64,000 nucleotides of DNA from Batkoa obscura (lineage: Eukaryota; Entomophthoromycota; Entomophthoromycetes; Entomophthorales; Batkoaceae). How positions within the stretch are numbered: position 1 is the stretch's first letter; every line of letters starts with the position of its first letter. Both the position numbers and the translations under genes were made by a program. Shown in pieces: positions 48,164 to 59,517 of the stretch. The notes under the pieces were generated by a model. That model was not told the origin of the DNA, did no database searches, and was given only the letters and a program-made list of their open reading frames with translations. The stretch is from contig JASVEC010000001.1 in assembly GCA_030770535.1 (NCBI GenBank), forward strand, positions 434,001-498,000. The letters run 5' to 3'.

Positions 48164-48267
48164 TACGAGGATGTATTTTTATGCTTAAGAATTTTACTAA
48201 CAATCTTTCCGCTCAAATAGCGCCTAAAAAATGGAAAAAATAATGAAGCCAAAAAAATACCCCCATA
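48164..48267 (+). mobile_element. 105-bp TIR element copy 14
   Basis: Ends TACGAGGATGTATTTTT and AATACCCCCATA; forward, 42 bp after copy 13 and inverted relative to it, so the two could pair as a hairpin. Confidence 0.85.
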
Positions 48268-48750
48268 TATACATCTATATCTTTAATTTTTATTTATTAT
48301 AATAAATATTTGTAAATTCAGAATTAAATTATTAACACATCATCACTCAAATCTAGATTTCAAACAATAATTGCTTCATTGAAAAAACGATTATCTTGAA
48401 ATACAGCGTTTAAATAAAAAGATGATATACTTACTTATAATAAATAATGATATAATGATATAATGGTATAATGATATTGACAATACTTACCAATAATTAA
48501 TTTCAAATATTCATTCATTTGAAAGTAAAGAGGGTTTATTACAATGTAATTTTGTTAATAGGTATTAAACATCCTTGTATTCAAATGCACTCTAATTTAC
48601 TACATTACTTTCTTTATAATAAGAATAATAAATAGTTCGAATAAATATAAAGAAAGAACAATTGTTTAACAATAAACTTATTCTTTGTACTATTTAAATG
48701 TGTGTTATTATTATTAAGCAACAAGTGATAATAACGGTATAGTGAATGGG

Positions 48751-48760
48751 TATATATAAA
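48751..48760 (+). promoter_or_regulatory. TATA box of Gly/Tyr-rich gene 2
   Basis: TATATATAAA 42 bp before the ATG, in the same GGG(TATA)...AACTCA context as gene 1 (AGGGTATATAAACTCA). Confidence 0.55.
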
Positions 48761-48801
48761 CTCATGGAAAATGGGATCGATACAAACAACAAGAATTAGA
48801 A

Positions 48802-49156
48802 ATGAAGTATTTATTTATCGCTGCCTCATTATTGTCTACCATCACTGTTAATTCGATGCCTGCTGATACTGCTATCCTTGATGGAAATCAACTAGCTACT
48901 CCTAACACCAATCAATTGGCCGCTCCTAATAACAGCCAGTTCGTTGCTCCTAAGGGTGATCAGTCGGCCAACTCCTAATAGCAATGAATCAGCCACTGCA
49001 GCTACTGGGGATTCAAAATCTGTAGACGCCAAACACTACTATCCTTATTATCCTTATTATCCTTATTATCCTTATTATCCTTATTATCCTTATCCTTATA
49101 ATGATTACTATCCATACTATTATTATAATTACTATCAATACCCAGCTTATTATTGA
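48802..49156 (+). pseudogene. Secreted Tyr/Pro-rich protein 2, frameshifted
   Basis: The start codon, signal peptide (MKYLFIAASLLSTITVNS) and an NQLA(A/T)PN-type repeated spacer are open from 48802 but stop at TAA 48976-48978. From about 48961 the +1-shifted frame continues in the family pattern, TPNSNESATAATGDSKSVDAK followed by seven YPY-type units and a YYYNYYQYP end, to a stop at 49154-49156. One extra A around 48970-48971 would explain the break. Either this copy is a young pseudogene, or the base is a sequencing error; no usable intron spans the point. It lacks the C-terminal SILG/GSIFG tail found in genes 1 and 3. Confidence 0.75.
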
Positions 49157-50604
49157 TATTAACAAGCTTACACTTTTTAGGCTTGATTTTTAACTAAAAT
49201 AGTATTGCACATTCAATTCTAGTTATCAATGAGTATTATATAATAAACATCATTTAACTTTGATTATTTTTAATTTCATTCTTCAGTGTATCTTTATATA
49301 AATGAATCTTTAAATCTGTTAAAACTTTTTAAAGTATACTTAACACATACTGAAGTTTTTAAAAAACTTAATTTTCATAAACATAATATTCATTACATTT
49401 ATAAACAAAAGATTAGAGCTTCGATAACCTCAAAGAGTCTTCTAAGCTTGTATAGAGTGGCAGGATATCATGCTAAATCGATTCGTTTTTAGTGCTATAA
49501 AATATTTACAATGGTACATAGGGATTATATACAATAAAAAAATAAATGATTCTAATAAAATAAACAAAGGATAGCAGGATGGAGCACCTAAGATGACCAA
49601 GTTAGGCACAGAAGAACGTACGACTTGTGAAGACAATAATCCAGCTTTCCTTTGTAAAAATTGAAGACATTATTACACTAAACACTAAATTAAGAAAAAA
49701 AGATAGTAAAATACATTTTTCCTAATAATATCCTATATTAAAATTCCTATTTTAAAAGTTTACTATAGATGAAAAAGATATTATTAATGCTATTATACGC
49801 TGAATTTCCTAGCGATTCGGAGAATTCTGAAAGAATAGCCTCTTATATATACCAGTTTTATTTACGTTCTCATATGTTTAGTTATATAACTATCTTCCAG
49901 CCTGATAAAGCTTAGCGTTTTTCAAAGAATCGTTATCAATTTTTGAATGTTAAGTGGTTCATTATAAAAAAATTCAAGTGTATCAACAAAAAATAATTTT
50001 GAGAGTAAAAATTGTAGAATTTATTTACAATTTAACAAACGTGTTTGATTATCAATACAGTTATTTTTATAAAATAAGGACTAAAAATGAAAAGAATATA
50101 TAAGTAAATTTAAAAATAGATCTATTAAATAAAAGTTTTAAAAATACAATGTAGAAAGATTAATTTTATCACTGAAAAATTGGTACTATTCCTAAAAAAG
50201 CATTTCGGATGATAAGTTACTCTTTAAAAAAATACAAAATTATAAGCTAATATCTTTCATCACAAGTAAGAATATTTTAAGTCTGAGACTCCTACTCTAG
50301 TTTTACTTCAACTCTATAGCTCTCTTCCATAAATAAAATACATGAATGCTTTGCATCTTTGAGATTCAAAAAAAATTGAGACTCATGTTTAGAAAATTGA
50401 ATTAAATTTTACAAGATTAAATCGGACACATTTGCAAAAATGAAAATCATTTGGAAGAATAAATGTCTTTGTCAGGAATGTAATAAATTAGCTTAACTTT
50501 TATTCTTTTTAAAACGACATGGCTTTTGAAAATTTTATTCTAAAATCAAAATTTCTTTTATAAAGCGATATTGAAAAGCCTTCTTCTTAATGGATCAGCT
50601 ATTT

Positions 50605-50640
50605 TTAATACAAGAAAATCCAAAAAACATCCCCTTATTT
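50605..50640. repeat. Fragment of a TIR element end
   Basis: AATCCAAAAAACATCCCCTTAT matches one terminus of the 105-bp element; the rest is missing. Confidence 0.4.
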
Positions 50641-51231
50641 ATCCGGATGTCAGCTCACTCAAATCTCAAATAATGAAAAGCAATGTCCAATTTCATGAAG
50701 GAAAGAAAAAATAGTAAAAGTACAAAGCTAAAATTAAAGTTTGATAAATTTGAAAATTAGCTTAATAAGCTTTTAGGCATTTGCCCCAAACGTGTTTTAT
50801 TGGCTTATGTCCTATATATTATATCTAAATACAAAACTGCCACTGTTCATAAATTTAATTCAAATTACATAAACAGCATTAATAGTTGCTTTATTTAGTA
50901 AAGGGATTTCTAAAATATTCAAACTTTTGTATAATAGAGTAACATGCTCATCTGTAATATACGATATTAGGGTATCACTGAATGTGGGTTATTTTTAATA
51001 ACCATACATTTTTACTAGTGTCAAACAGAGGCTTGATCCTTGATAAAATATTATGGACTAGCATCAATGTGCTCATTCAATTATTAACTTATTATATCAT
51101 TCTCTTTTTTTGACAATATTATTGATTAGTTTGAATAAACATTAGAAGGAACAATTATTCAATTCAGTTGGTCCTTGAATGTTATTAAAGAGGCTTATTA
51201 ATAATAATATAATAATATAATAAAAGACATG

Positions 51232-51239
51232 TATATAAG
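51232..51239 (+). promoter_or_regulatory. TATA box of Gly/Tyr-rich gene 3
   Basis: TATATAAG 41 bp before the ATG, preceded by AGAGGCTTATTAA. Confidence 0.55.
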
Positions 51240-51272
51240 CTCAAAGATCAAATCAATACAAGATAAAAAAAA

Positions 51273-51557
51273 ATGAAACATTTATTCATTGCTAGCTCTT
51301 TACTATCCATCTTCACTGTTAATTCATTGCCTACTGATACCACCACTCCGAATAGGAATGAGTCAGGTGCTGCTGATACTGGTAGTTCGAGTTCCGTAGA
51401 AGGTAAAGGATTTTATCCTTATGGTCCTTACCCTTACGGTGGTTATGGACGCTATCCTTATGGTGGATACCTTAATAATTTTTACTATAATTTTTACCAA
51501 CAGCCCTATTATTACCAATATCAAAACCCAAGTTTATTAGGCTCCATTTTCGGTTGA
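51273..51557 (+). CDS. Secreted Gly/Tyr/Pro-rich protein 3
   Basis: 94-aa single-exon relative of the protein at 46415-46780. Signal peptide MKHLFIASSLLSIFTVNS, a Thr/Asn/Ser spacer, then PYGPYPYGGYGRYPYGGY, a Tyr/Asn/Gln-rich segment (NNFYYNFYQQPYYYQYQNP) and the terminal SLLGSIFG. It is shorter than gene 1 because it stops right after GSIFG and lacks the Gly-rich tail. No mature cysteines. Function unknown; secretion inferred from the leader. The coding region, the TATA box and an AGAGGCTT element upstream are shared with gene 1. Confidence 0.8.
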   Translation: MKHLFIASSLLSIFTVNSLPTDTTTPNRNESGAADTGSSSSVEGKGFYPYGPYPYGGYGRYPYGGYLNNFYYNFYQQPYYYQYQNPSLLGSIFG

Positions 51558-51797
51558 AAGGATAAATTTGATTTAATTAAATATAGCTGTGGTGATATTT
51601 TGTATAAACTTAACTTATTTTTTATATCATGTTACATTTTACTATAGATTTTTACATTGCTATATCTTGCATTATTGCATATTGCTCCTATAATTGAAAA
51701 TTAAAAAAATTGTTTGGGAATTTATTATTTTTGACTGGAATAAAAAAACGAAGTTTAAATTGATCTCGATTTTTTAAATATTTTTACCTAATAAAAA

Positions 51798-52879
51798 ATG
51801 GGAGAAAGAGAAAGTAGAAGGAGAGAAGATAATAATCGAAGTGCAAGGAGAAGATCAAGAAGTAGATCAAATGACCGAGAACATACTAGACAAAGTAAAA
51901 CTTTTTAAAAACAGATTTCTATGATATAAAACATATATAGGTAGACGATCAAATAGCAGAAGTGGAGAAAGAAATAGCAGGGACAGGCAAAATGTTAATC
52001 ATGGTAATTTTTGCTCATTTTCAGATACCTTAAGGTTATATAAACAACTATAGACAGGTATGAAAGAGGTAGAAGCGAGAAAGAAATAGAGAGAAGAGGC
52101 AGAAATGAACGAATTGAAAGAGATGAAAGAAGAGGAAGAGGTGAAGGAGAAAGATCGCCGATAAACAATAACGTAGATAATAACGACAATAGCAAAGGGG
52201 ATCAAAATGGTAAAGTAACTAATAAATTGATAGAACTTGTATGTAATAAATAAATAGAAAAGGAAAAAGAAAAGGAAAAGGAAAAAGTGAATTTTGGATT
52301 ATCAGGTTTATTGACAAAAGAGACTAATACCTTCCGAGGGGTTGTAATTAAATACAATGAGCCCCCAGATGCCATTCAGCCTAAGAACAAATATCGCTGG
52401 TATGTTTATAAGGGCGATAAAGAAATCGGTAAGTACATTTTTTATATTTATTTACAACTATTTATTTTAAAGATATGCTTCCACTTCATCGACAATCCGC
52501 TTATTTAATTGGTAGAGATAGAAAAGTAAAAAAGATAAGAAATACATTTAATAGTGCTAACAGTATTAGGTAGCAGATATACCGTTGGATCATGAATCAA
52601 TATCCAAGCAGCATGCCGTACTCCAATATCGTAAAGTAAAAGGAATTGACCCAAACACTAATAAAAGTCAATCAATGATCAAGTAAATTTAATTGTTAAT
52701 AAATGAGGCATACTAATATCATTAGGCCATATATCATTGATTTAGATTCAGCTAATGGCACCTTTGTAAATGATATTCAAATACCAGCTACACGCTATTT
52801 TGAACTTAAATCTAAGGATATTATTAAGTTTGGTGGTTCTACTAGAGATTATGTCTTTATTCAAGACGAATCTGAGTAA
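51798..52879 (+). CDS. SNIP1/Pml1-like FHA protein
   Basis: FHA-domain component of the RES (retention and splicing) complex, Pml1 in yeast and SNIP1 in animals; nuclear. Seven exons, 51798-51894, 51941-52003, 52054-52209, 52258-52428, 52473-52525, 52570-52682 and 52726-52879; 268 aa. The first 105 residues are an Arg/Ser/Glu-rich low-complexity region (RERRSRSRS-like). The family block FGLSGLLTKETNTFRGVVIKYNEPPDA follows. The FHA domain (about 160-262) has the phosphothreonine-binding Arg in YLIGRDRK, then DHESISKQHAVLQYR, KPYIIDLDSANGTFVND and YFELKSKDIIKFGGSTRDYVF. All FHA core residues (GR, SKQH, NGT) are kept. The exons are small, so only one shows as a simple ORF. Confidence 0.94.
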
Positions 52880-54218
52880 AAGTACTTCGAGTCTCAAAGT
52901 TCATCAATTTAAATAAATTGTCTACACTATACATTTACTGTCAGGAATTTGAATCTCAATAAATATGACATTATTTCAAAAACATCTATTGCTATTATCA
53001 TTTTACTGCTCTAGTTTTTAGACCTTTCTTTATCTCTATAAAACCACTATTGCTACCGTAAAAACCTATGACATTTCACTGCCCCTCTGTTCCAGATAAG
53101 AACGTTTGATTATCCTTTTTGAATCAATTAAAAATCGTTCGATTTAAAAAATGACTTAATTTTAATGAAGTTTTTATATTCAATCGATATTCAAAAAAGA
53201 CAATAATGTATAACTACTCAACTTGGTAAATAAGTAAAAATACTTTTGTTTTTTTATTTATACACCTTTTTGAAAAATGTTTAATCTACTAGGATTGAAC
53301 ATTCGCAAAGCGAAAATTCAACAAAACGATTAAATTTATAGCATTTTGTTAAGTTTTTGTTAAGTTTTTGTTAAGTTTTTTTTTGCCTGCAATTCCCAAT
53401 CGTTGGAGTTATACGTTTTTCAAAGCGGTGTAAAAGTTAACCTCTACATGTTAATCTTTTTACTTATTTTAATCTGAGCAAATTTTTTATAAAACTAAAT
53501 CAATTTTTAATCTGGATGAGCTATTGATTGACTGAAAAAGCTAATTGAATGTTCTTATCTGGACAGAAAGGGGGGTGGTTTTGAACAGACTAGCTTCATA
53601 GTAACTTATTTAAAAGCACTATGGTAAATACGGTTTATAATTTGATATTGATTTATTGATTTTAATACTTTTCATGTTGTTGTTATACACCTATGTTTTA
53701 TAGATATGGGTGTTGGCAGTTTCAAAGTAGATTGTAAGAAACTTATGACGTTGGTAAGCATTGTTATAAAATACTAAGATTTTATAAAATTTGGTTTAAA
53801 AAATAGTTTTAAGTTAAGACTAAGTCAAACCAGGATTTAAGCTTATTTCAAACAAAATAAACCCTCTGGTTATTTGCAGGAAATATTGATCAAAATCAAG
53901 CTAGTTCAATAACTTTTAATAAAGTTAAAGGAATAAATAATTAAACTTAAATTATTAAATTTCCGATTTTATAAATTACAACTTTAATATTACATATTTT
54001 AAATCAAAGGGAATAAATCCGTAGGTTTCAAAACTTAGGTTTTAGTTGGTGTTTGGTTACAGCTTAATTAAATATTATTATATTCTTTGGTGTGAAATTC
54101 CACACTTCATCACGATTTGATCATCTTCCACACCAAACGTTAAACATAGAGGAAATTAGTAACACTATATAAATAAAATATAAAGTTCCAAAGTTACTTT
54201 TTTATAATAAAGTTAAGC
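52880..54218. other. 1.3-kb intergenic interval
   Basis: Between the SNIP1-like stop and the acyl-CoA synthetase start. Contains a short tandem repeat at 53344-53375; no gene seen. The right end has a TATA-like TATATAAAT (54166-54174), 45 bp before the ATG. Confidence 0.55.
53344..53375. repeat. Three tandem TTTTTGTTAAG units
   Basis: Three adjacent copies of an 11-bp unit (the first lacks one T). Short and of unknown role. Confidence 0.8.
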
Positions 54219-56353
54219 ATGGAATTTAAATATATTTATGAAGCAGTTCCTAGCGAAAAAGAAGGTGAAACTGGTGTATTTCGTTCCAATTTTTGTAAAA
54301 AGAATGAAGGTGACCTCATTACTTTAGCAAGTAAAAATCGAGCTACTACATTATATGAGATGCTACAAAATTCCATCCAAAAATATCAAAATAAGAACAG
54401 TTTAGGGTATAGAGAAATTTTAGACATTATTGAAGAAAATAAAGAGTTAGAGCGTAAGGTGGATGGCAAAGTTGAAAAATATAACAAAACTTGGAAATTT
54501 TATAAGTTATCAGAATATAAATGGATTACTTTTAATCAATTAGGCTCCAAGTTGACTAACTTAAGCTCAGGTTTACATTCTTTGGGTTTAAAACCAAATG
54601 ATAAAGTTTCTTTTTATGCTCCTTCTTCCCATTCCTGGTTTATGTTGTCTTATGGTAAAGATTGTCTTAAATATTTTGAATACTAACTTAAATATTAAAT
54701 CTTTTAGCTTGTTTCTACTTAAACTTAACGGTGGCTACAGTATATGATACGTTAGGAGCCGAAGGGTTGTTACATGGAATTAATGAGTGTGAAAGCAATA
54801 CATTATTCATTTCATCGGAGCAGCTTCCAACATTAAAAAAAGTCTACAAAGAAGCAAGTGCATTAAAAAATGTCGTTTATGTTGGTGAACTCAAAGACAA
54901 AGATAAGAAAGAGTTTTCTGATTTAAATTTCTGTAGCTTAGAAGAATTAGAAGCTATTGGAAAAGACAAAAAGGTAGAACCTAACCCACCTTCTCCTGAT
55001 GATGTTGCAGTAGTTATGTATACCTCAGGCTCCACTGGAAACCCTAAAGGTGTACTTTTAAAACATAAAAATTTGGTTTCACATCGTAGGTCTTTATTCA
55101 ACTTGTAATAATTAACAAAATTTATACTTTTTATAGTTGCAGGAATCGAAAAGCTTGCTAAGGATATTATAAGACCAGATGATAGAGTGATAAGTTTTCT
55201 CCCATTGGCACATATCCTCGCATACTTACTCACTTCCTTTTGTGTTAATGATGGTTTAGAAGTTGGGTTTGCATCTCCACGTACACTTATGGATCAATCA
55301 GTAAGAGAATGTAGAGGTGATATCTATGAGCTTAAACCCACAGTACTACCTGGAGTACCACAAGTATTTGATAGTATTAGAAAGGGGATCTTAAACAAAG
55401 TAAACTCGTCCGGAAACCTAATGAAAAATGTCTTTACCTATTCCTTGGGACTTAAGGGGATTTGTCGTAGTTGGGGAATACCATCTTGGTGGATTGATGA
55501 GCTTATATTCAAAAGTATACGGGAAGCAATCGGTGGTAGATTAAGGGTCTCATTATGTGGTGGTGCACCACTATCAGATGAAATGAGACTATTTTTCCAT
55601 GATGCCATCTGTGAGGCCTTTCAGGGTTACGGTATGACTGAAGTTAGTGGATTAGCATCTATTGTATCTCCAGAAGACAATGTTGGAAGTACTGTTGGGC
55701 AAATCAACCCAGCTATTGAATTCAAATTAGTAGATGTACCAGAGGGAGGCTATTATGCTTCTGACTTGAAAGGTGAAATTTGGATGCGTGGACCATGTGT
55801 TACAGAAGGGTATTTTAAGAATGAAAAAGTAACTAAAGAAACCATTACTTCAGATGGCTGGCTTTTAAGTGGTGATATTGGATCCATTAATGACCTTGGA
55901 CAGCTTTCAATTATTGATCGTAAGAAAAATTTAGTAAAATTAGCAAACGGAGAATACATTGCACTTGAAAAATTAGAATCTAAGTATCGTAATTCTATTT
56001 ATGTGCAGAACATCTGTGTTTGTGCCGATTCACATCACAATAAACCAGTTGCATTAATACAAGCTAATCTGGCAGCCGTCAAACATCACTTGAGTCAAGC
56101 AGGGAAAGGCTCAATCAATGACTTGGAAGATATCTATGAAGATAAAGATATTATTAAGGAAATATACAACTCATGTATTGAAGAAGGTAAAAATGCTGGA
56201 TTGAGTGGTGCGGAGCTTTTGTCAGGGATTTGCCTTTCATCAAGTGAATGGACAGTTGAAAATGGGTTCTTAACTGGTGCCCAAAAGATAAAAAGAAGAG
56301 CTCTCCAGGATGAATATAAGGATCAGCTAAACAAACTTTACCAAAACCAATAA
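54219..56353 (+). CDS. Long-chain fatty acyl-CoA synthetase (Faa/ACSL-like)
   Basis: Activates long-chain fatty acids to acyl-CoA through an acyl-adenylate, on ER, peroxisome or lipid-droplet membranes. Three exons, 54219-54654, 54708-55085 and 55137-56353; 676 aa, near the 660-700 typical of the family. Adenylate-forming motifs are present: P-loop [12 protein letters not shown] (near residue 249), [33 protein letters not shown] (near 435), [25 protein letters not shown] (near 516) and the fatty-acid signature region [23 protein letters not shown]. The N-terminal ETGVFRS and long inserts agree with Faa1/Faa4-type enzymes. The isoform cannot be fixed by eye. Confidence 0.95.
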
Positions 56354-56739
56354 TTGAATCTACTACTTTTATCAAATATATAATAAATATATCGTAAATT
56401 ATTTTTATGAGATGAAACATTTAACAATATATTTATTATTAAATTAATTTTATTATGTGGAGATGTTTTTTATCAATGTCCTTTTACTATTTGAATTTAG
56501 AAACTAATTAACCAGTACACTATTCAAGCTTGGATTTGTGCTAGCTAACCGTTCATTTTGAAATAAAAATAAATTAACAAATCTCAAATCAGAATGATAG
56601 AACAAATAGTTAGTTATAAAATCTATCATTTGCCGACGCACATTCGAACTTAAACAGCTGCATTGGTTGATTAATTTCTAAATTTTAAAAAAATAGCAAA
56701 AAGGCAACAGGTAAAAAATATTATTATATTATATTATTA

Positions 56740-56842
56740 TATAAGGATATATTTTTGTTTAAGAATTTTATTAACGATTTTTCTACTCAAATAGCACTTA
56801 AAAGATGGAAAAAGTGATGAAGCTGAAAAAAACATCCCCATA
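56740..56842 (+). mobile_element. 105-bp TIR element copy 15
   Basis: Ends TATAAGGATATATTTTTG and AACATCCCCATA; forward; left end diverged. Confidence 0.8.
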
Positions 56843-57019
56843 TATTTAAAACTTTAAAATTTTGACTTTTTATAATTATATTTTTTATATTAATTTAAAT
56901 TTAAACTAAAGCTAAAAATTAGGTTTTTTGAAATGATATAATTTTTTCATAATGATTTAAAATAATTTAAAATCAATTTTTAGCAGTTATTAGAAATTTT
57001 TAACTTTATTAATATAATA

Positions 57020-57123
57020 TTTGGGGATGTATTTTTTTGTTTAAGAATTTACTAACAATCTTTCCACTCAAATAACGCTTAAAAATGGAAAAAGTGATGA
57101 AACCAAAAAAAGCATCCTCATTT
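57020..57123 (+). mobile_element. 105-bp TIR element copy 16
   Basis: Termini GGGGATGTATTTTTTT and AGCATCCTC are flanked on both sides by ATTT, the second copy informative for a 4-bp duplication. Forward. Confidence 0.85.
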
Positions 57124-57485
57124 AATGCTTAATAAAAAGGTAACAAATATTTCTTAGCTAACAATTTGTTATAAATTAGAAAATCTTAGTTTGTTTAACT
57201 AAAATAGATTTATCATTTAAAAAATAATACGCAATAACAAGCAAACTATATAAAATACTAAAAAAAATTATATTATTAATAAATTATATAAAAAAGTATT
57301 TAAAAATTTAAATAAATTTATTAAAATTAAACAAAAAATTCAAATAAAAAAAGACCTAATAGTAAGTTTTTCTATACTTTATACTAAAGTGTTATATATA
57401 TAATATGCTATTTATTATGATATAATACTATAATTTTTAAGTATAGACTTTAAAAGTAAAAGTAATATTTTTTGTAATTAAGGGG

Positions 57486-57980
57486 TGTGAAAGTTGATAC
57501 TTAGTGGTCGGAGTTAAAAGCTACTCTTGCTTAATTAACTTGCCTTGAGTCGAACGGTCTTAGTTTATATAACTAAGATAGACTTAAATTAATAGGAATA
57601 ATACGTAATAAGCTACGAATTATGTAAAACAAATATAATAGAAGATACTACTGTAAAATCTATGTAAGATGTCGTCAGAAAGACTTAGTGGCTTTATTAA
57701 TGGTACGATATCAGGGAATAAGTCAATTAAAAAGCTTCGAGTTATCATGTTGAAGAGTCTCTTTTATACTCCTACAAGTATGGATATTAAAACGAGAAGA
57801 TAATATTCTTCGCAATGTGAAGTTAGAAATTCTCACAGCAAATCTAAATGAGGAACTCTGAATTGGTATACCACATGGTTCACGGTCAAATTGACTACAA
57901 GACTACAACTAGTTTTGTAAACAAGTTAAATGATTATTATGTTATAATTAATCCAAGGGCTGATAAAGCAGTATTTTACA
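57486..57980 (+). mobile_element. Solo LTR-like fossil 1 (subfamily B)
   Basis: About 495 bp starting TGTGAAAGTTG and ending ATTTTACA, the TG...CA boundary form of LTRs. It is homologous along its length to three other copies in this window. No internal retroelement coding sequence is next to it, so it is read as a solo LTR. It shares its right-hand half organisation with the copy at 62913-63371. More diverged from fossils 2 and 3, so probably older. Confidence 0.7.
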
Positions 57981-58130
57981 ATGCTTAGCAAAAAAAAATG
58001 TAATTTTAATTTAAACTACTATTTACTTATGAGTTTTCTTAAATGTATAATGTAAAAACTTTTAAAATTTAAAAAAGTTTCCTGTATATGCCTATATACT
58101 AATTTTTATAAACTTTTTAAATAAAAGCTC

Positions 58131-58609
58131 TGTGAAATATCGGTTCATTAGCTCTATGATTGATTATAACATAATAACCAATTTAGAGTTCCTTATATAG
58201 ATTTGCTGTGAGAATTGCTACCACCTGATCATGAAGAACTTATTGCCCACGTTTTAATGTCCATACTTGGCAGCTATGATAAGGAATAATTACTATAACG
58301 TTTCTTATATAGCCATCAAGTTGGAGTATAAAAGAGATTCTTCAACATGATAACTCGAAGCTTTTTAATTGACTTATTCCCTGATATCGTACCATTAATA
58401 AAGCCACTAAGTCTTTCTGACGACATCTTACATAGATTTTACAGTAGTATCTTCTATTATATTTGTTTTATATAATTCGTAGCTTATTAAACACTATTCT
58501 TACTAATTTAAGTCTATCTTAGTTATATAAACTAAGACCGTTCAATTCAAAGCTAGTTAATTAAGCTAGAATTGCTTTTAACTCGGACCACTAAGTACCA
58601 ACTTTCACA
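58131..58609 (-). mobile_element. Solo LTR-like fossil 2 (subfamily A)
   Basis: About 479 bp in reverse orientation with TG...CA ends. Nearly identical to the copy at 59518-59996 but inverted relative to it, so this pair is young. No internal coding region attached. Confidence 0.75.
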
Positions 58610-58927
58610 AATAGAACAGTCAAAATAAGTCTTTTAAGTTAAATTTTTTTATTTAATTTTAAGCTTTTTAAACTTAACTAATCATACATTAAAGACTTTT
58701 AAATTTAAAAACTTAATTTGGATTAATTTCCAATTAAATTCTGAAACCAATTCGGACATCCATGTATAAATTATAACTAATTTAATTATATTTAGAATAA
58801 TTAATCAAATAATATTTAATGTTAAAATTAAAATAAAGTTATTTTAGTTAATTATATAACTGTATTTTAGTAATAATTAACTTATAAAAAAAAACAAATA
58901 TTGATTTATTAATATATAGCTGCAAAA

Positions 58928-59031
58928 TATGGGGATGTATTTTTTGTTTAAGAATTTTACTAACAATTTTTCCGCTCAAATAACGCTTAAAAAATAGATA
59001 AAGTAATGAAACTAAAAAAAATATCCCCATA
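58928..59031 (+). mobile_element. 105-bp TIR element copy 17
   Basis: Ends TATGGGGATGTATTTTTTG and ATATCCCCATA; forward; lies between LTR-like fossils 2 and 3. Confidence 0.85.
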
Positions 59032-59367
59032 TTATTAAATCCTAGCTTTAATTCTTTTTAATTTTAATTTAAGATAAAATAAATTATTAATATAAATCAA
59101 TTTAATAAAAACATATAAATTATAAAAACCAACATCATAGCTTATATAAAATTTAGTGCTCAAACCTTAATTGTTTTGTATTAATTTTAAAATACTTAAA
59201 GCTTAAAAAAAAATTGTAAAGATTTGTCAAAAAAATATAAAAATTATAAAAAACAGCTATTCAATAATGTACAAAGTTATAATAGTGATAATAATAATAA
59301 TAAATAAAGATAAAAAGTATTTTATAATAAAAAACTGAAAATACATACAAAGTTTAAAACTTAATTA

Positions 59368-59471
59368 TATAAAGGTGTTTTCTTAGCATTTAAAAAACAA
59401 AAAAAGGGATGAAACTATTTTAGCAGAAAAATTATCAGTAAAATTCTTAAACATAAAAATGCATCTTTATA
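59368..59471 (-). mobile_element. 105-bp TIR element copy 18 (degenerate)
   Basis: Ends TATAAAGGTGTTTTC and AATGCATCTTTATA; reverse; the centre is largely scrambled but the ATTCTTAAACATAAAAATGC side is clear. Confidence 0.6.
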
Positions 59472-59517
59472 TAACAAAACATTATATTTTTAAGTAAAAA
59501 TAGTTATTGTTTACAGT

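Larger units (their letters stand above)
46781..48801. other. 2-kb interval with four TIR elements
   Basis: Contains copies 11 to 14 of the TIR element as two close pairs, each pair separated by 42 bp. No gene seen between 47176 and 48016. Confidence 0.6.
49157..51272. other. 2.1-kb interval within the Gly/Tyr-rich cluster
   Basis: A short remnant of a TIR element end (AAAAAACATCCCC, about 50605-50640) is visible. ORFs at 49286-49492 and 49442-49636 have no protein-like features. The last 250 bp resemble the upstream region of gene 1. Confidence 0.55.

Noticed and set aside
48956-48981. A 26-bp GT...AG intron repairing the frame of Tyr-rich gene 2
   Set aside because: Far shorter than any intron here and its removal gives the wrong frame.
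49286-49636. Two small ORFs between Tyr-rich genes 2 and 3
   Set aside because: No signal peptide, repeats or relation to the cluster; typical of random AT-rich frames.
58848-59224. Short ORFs such as 58848-59030
   Set aside because: They are read through TIR elements in one orientation (same peptide as at 39030-39224) and reflect the repeat, not genes.
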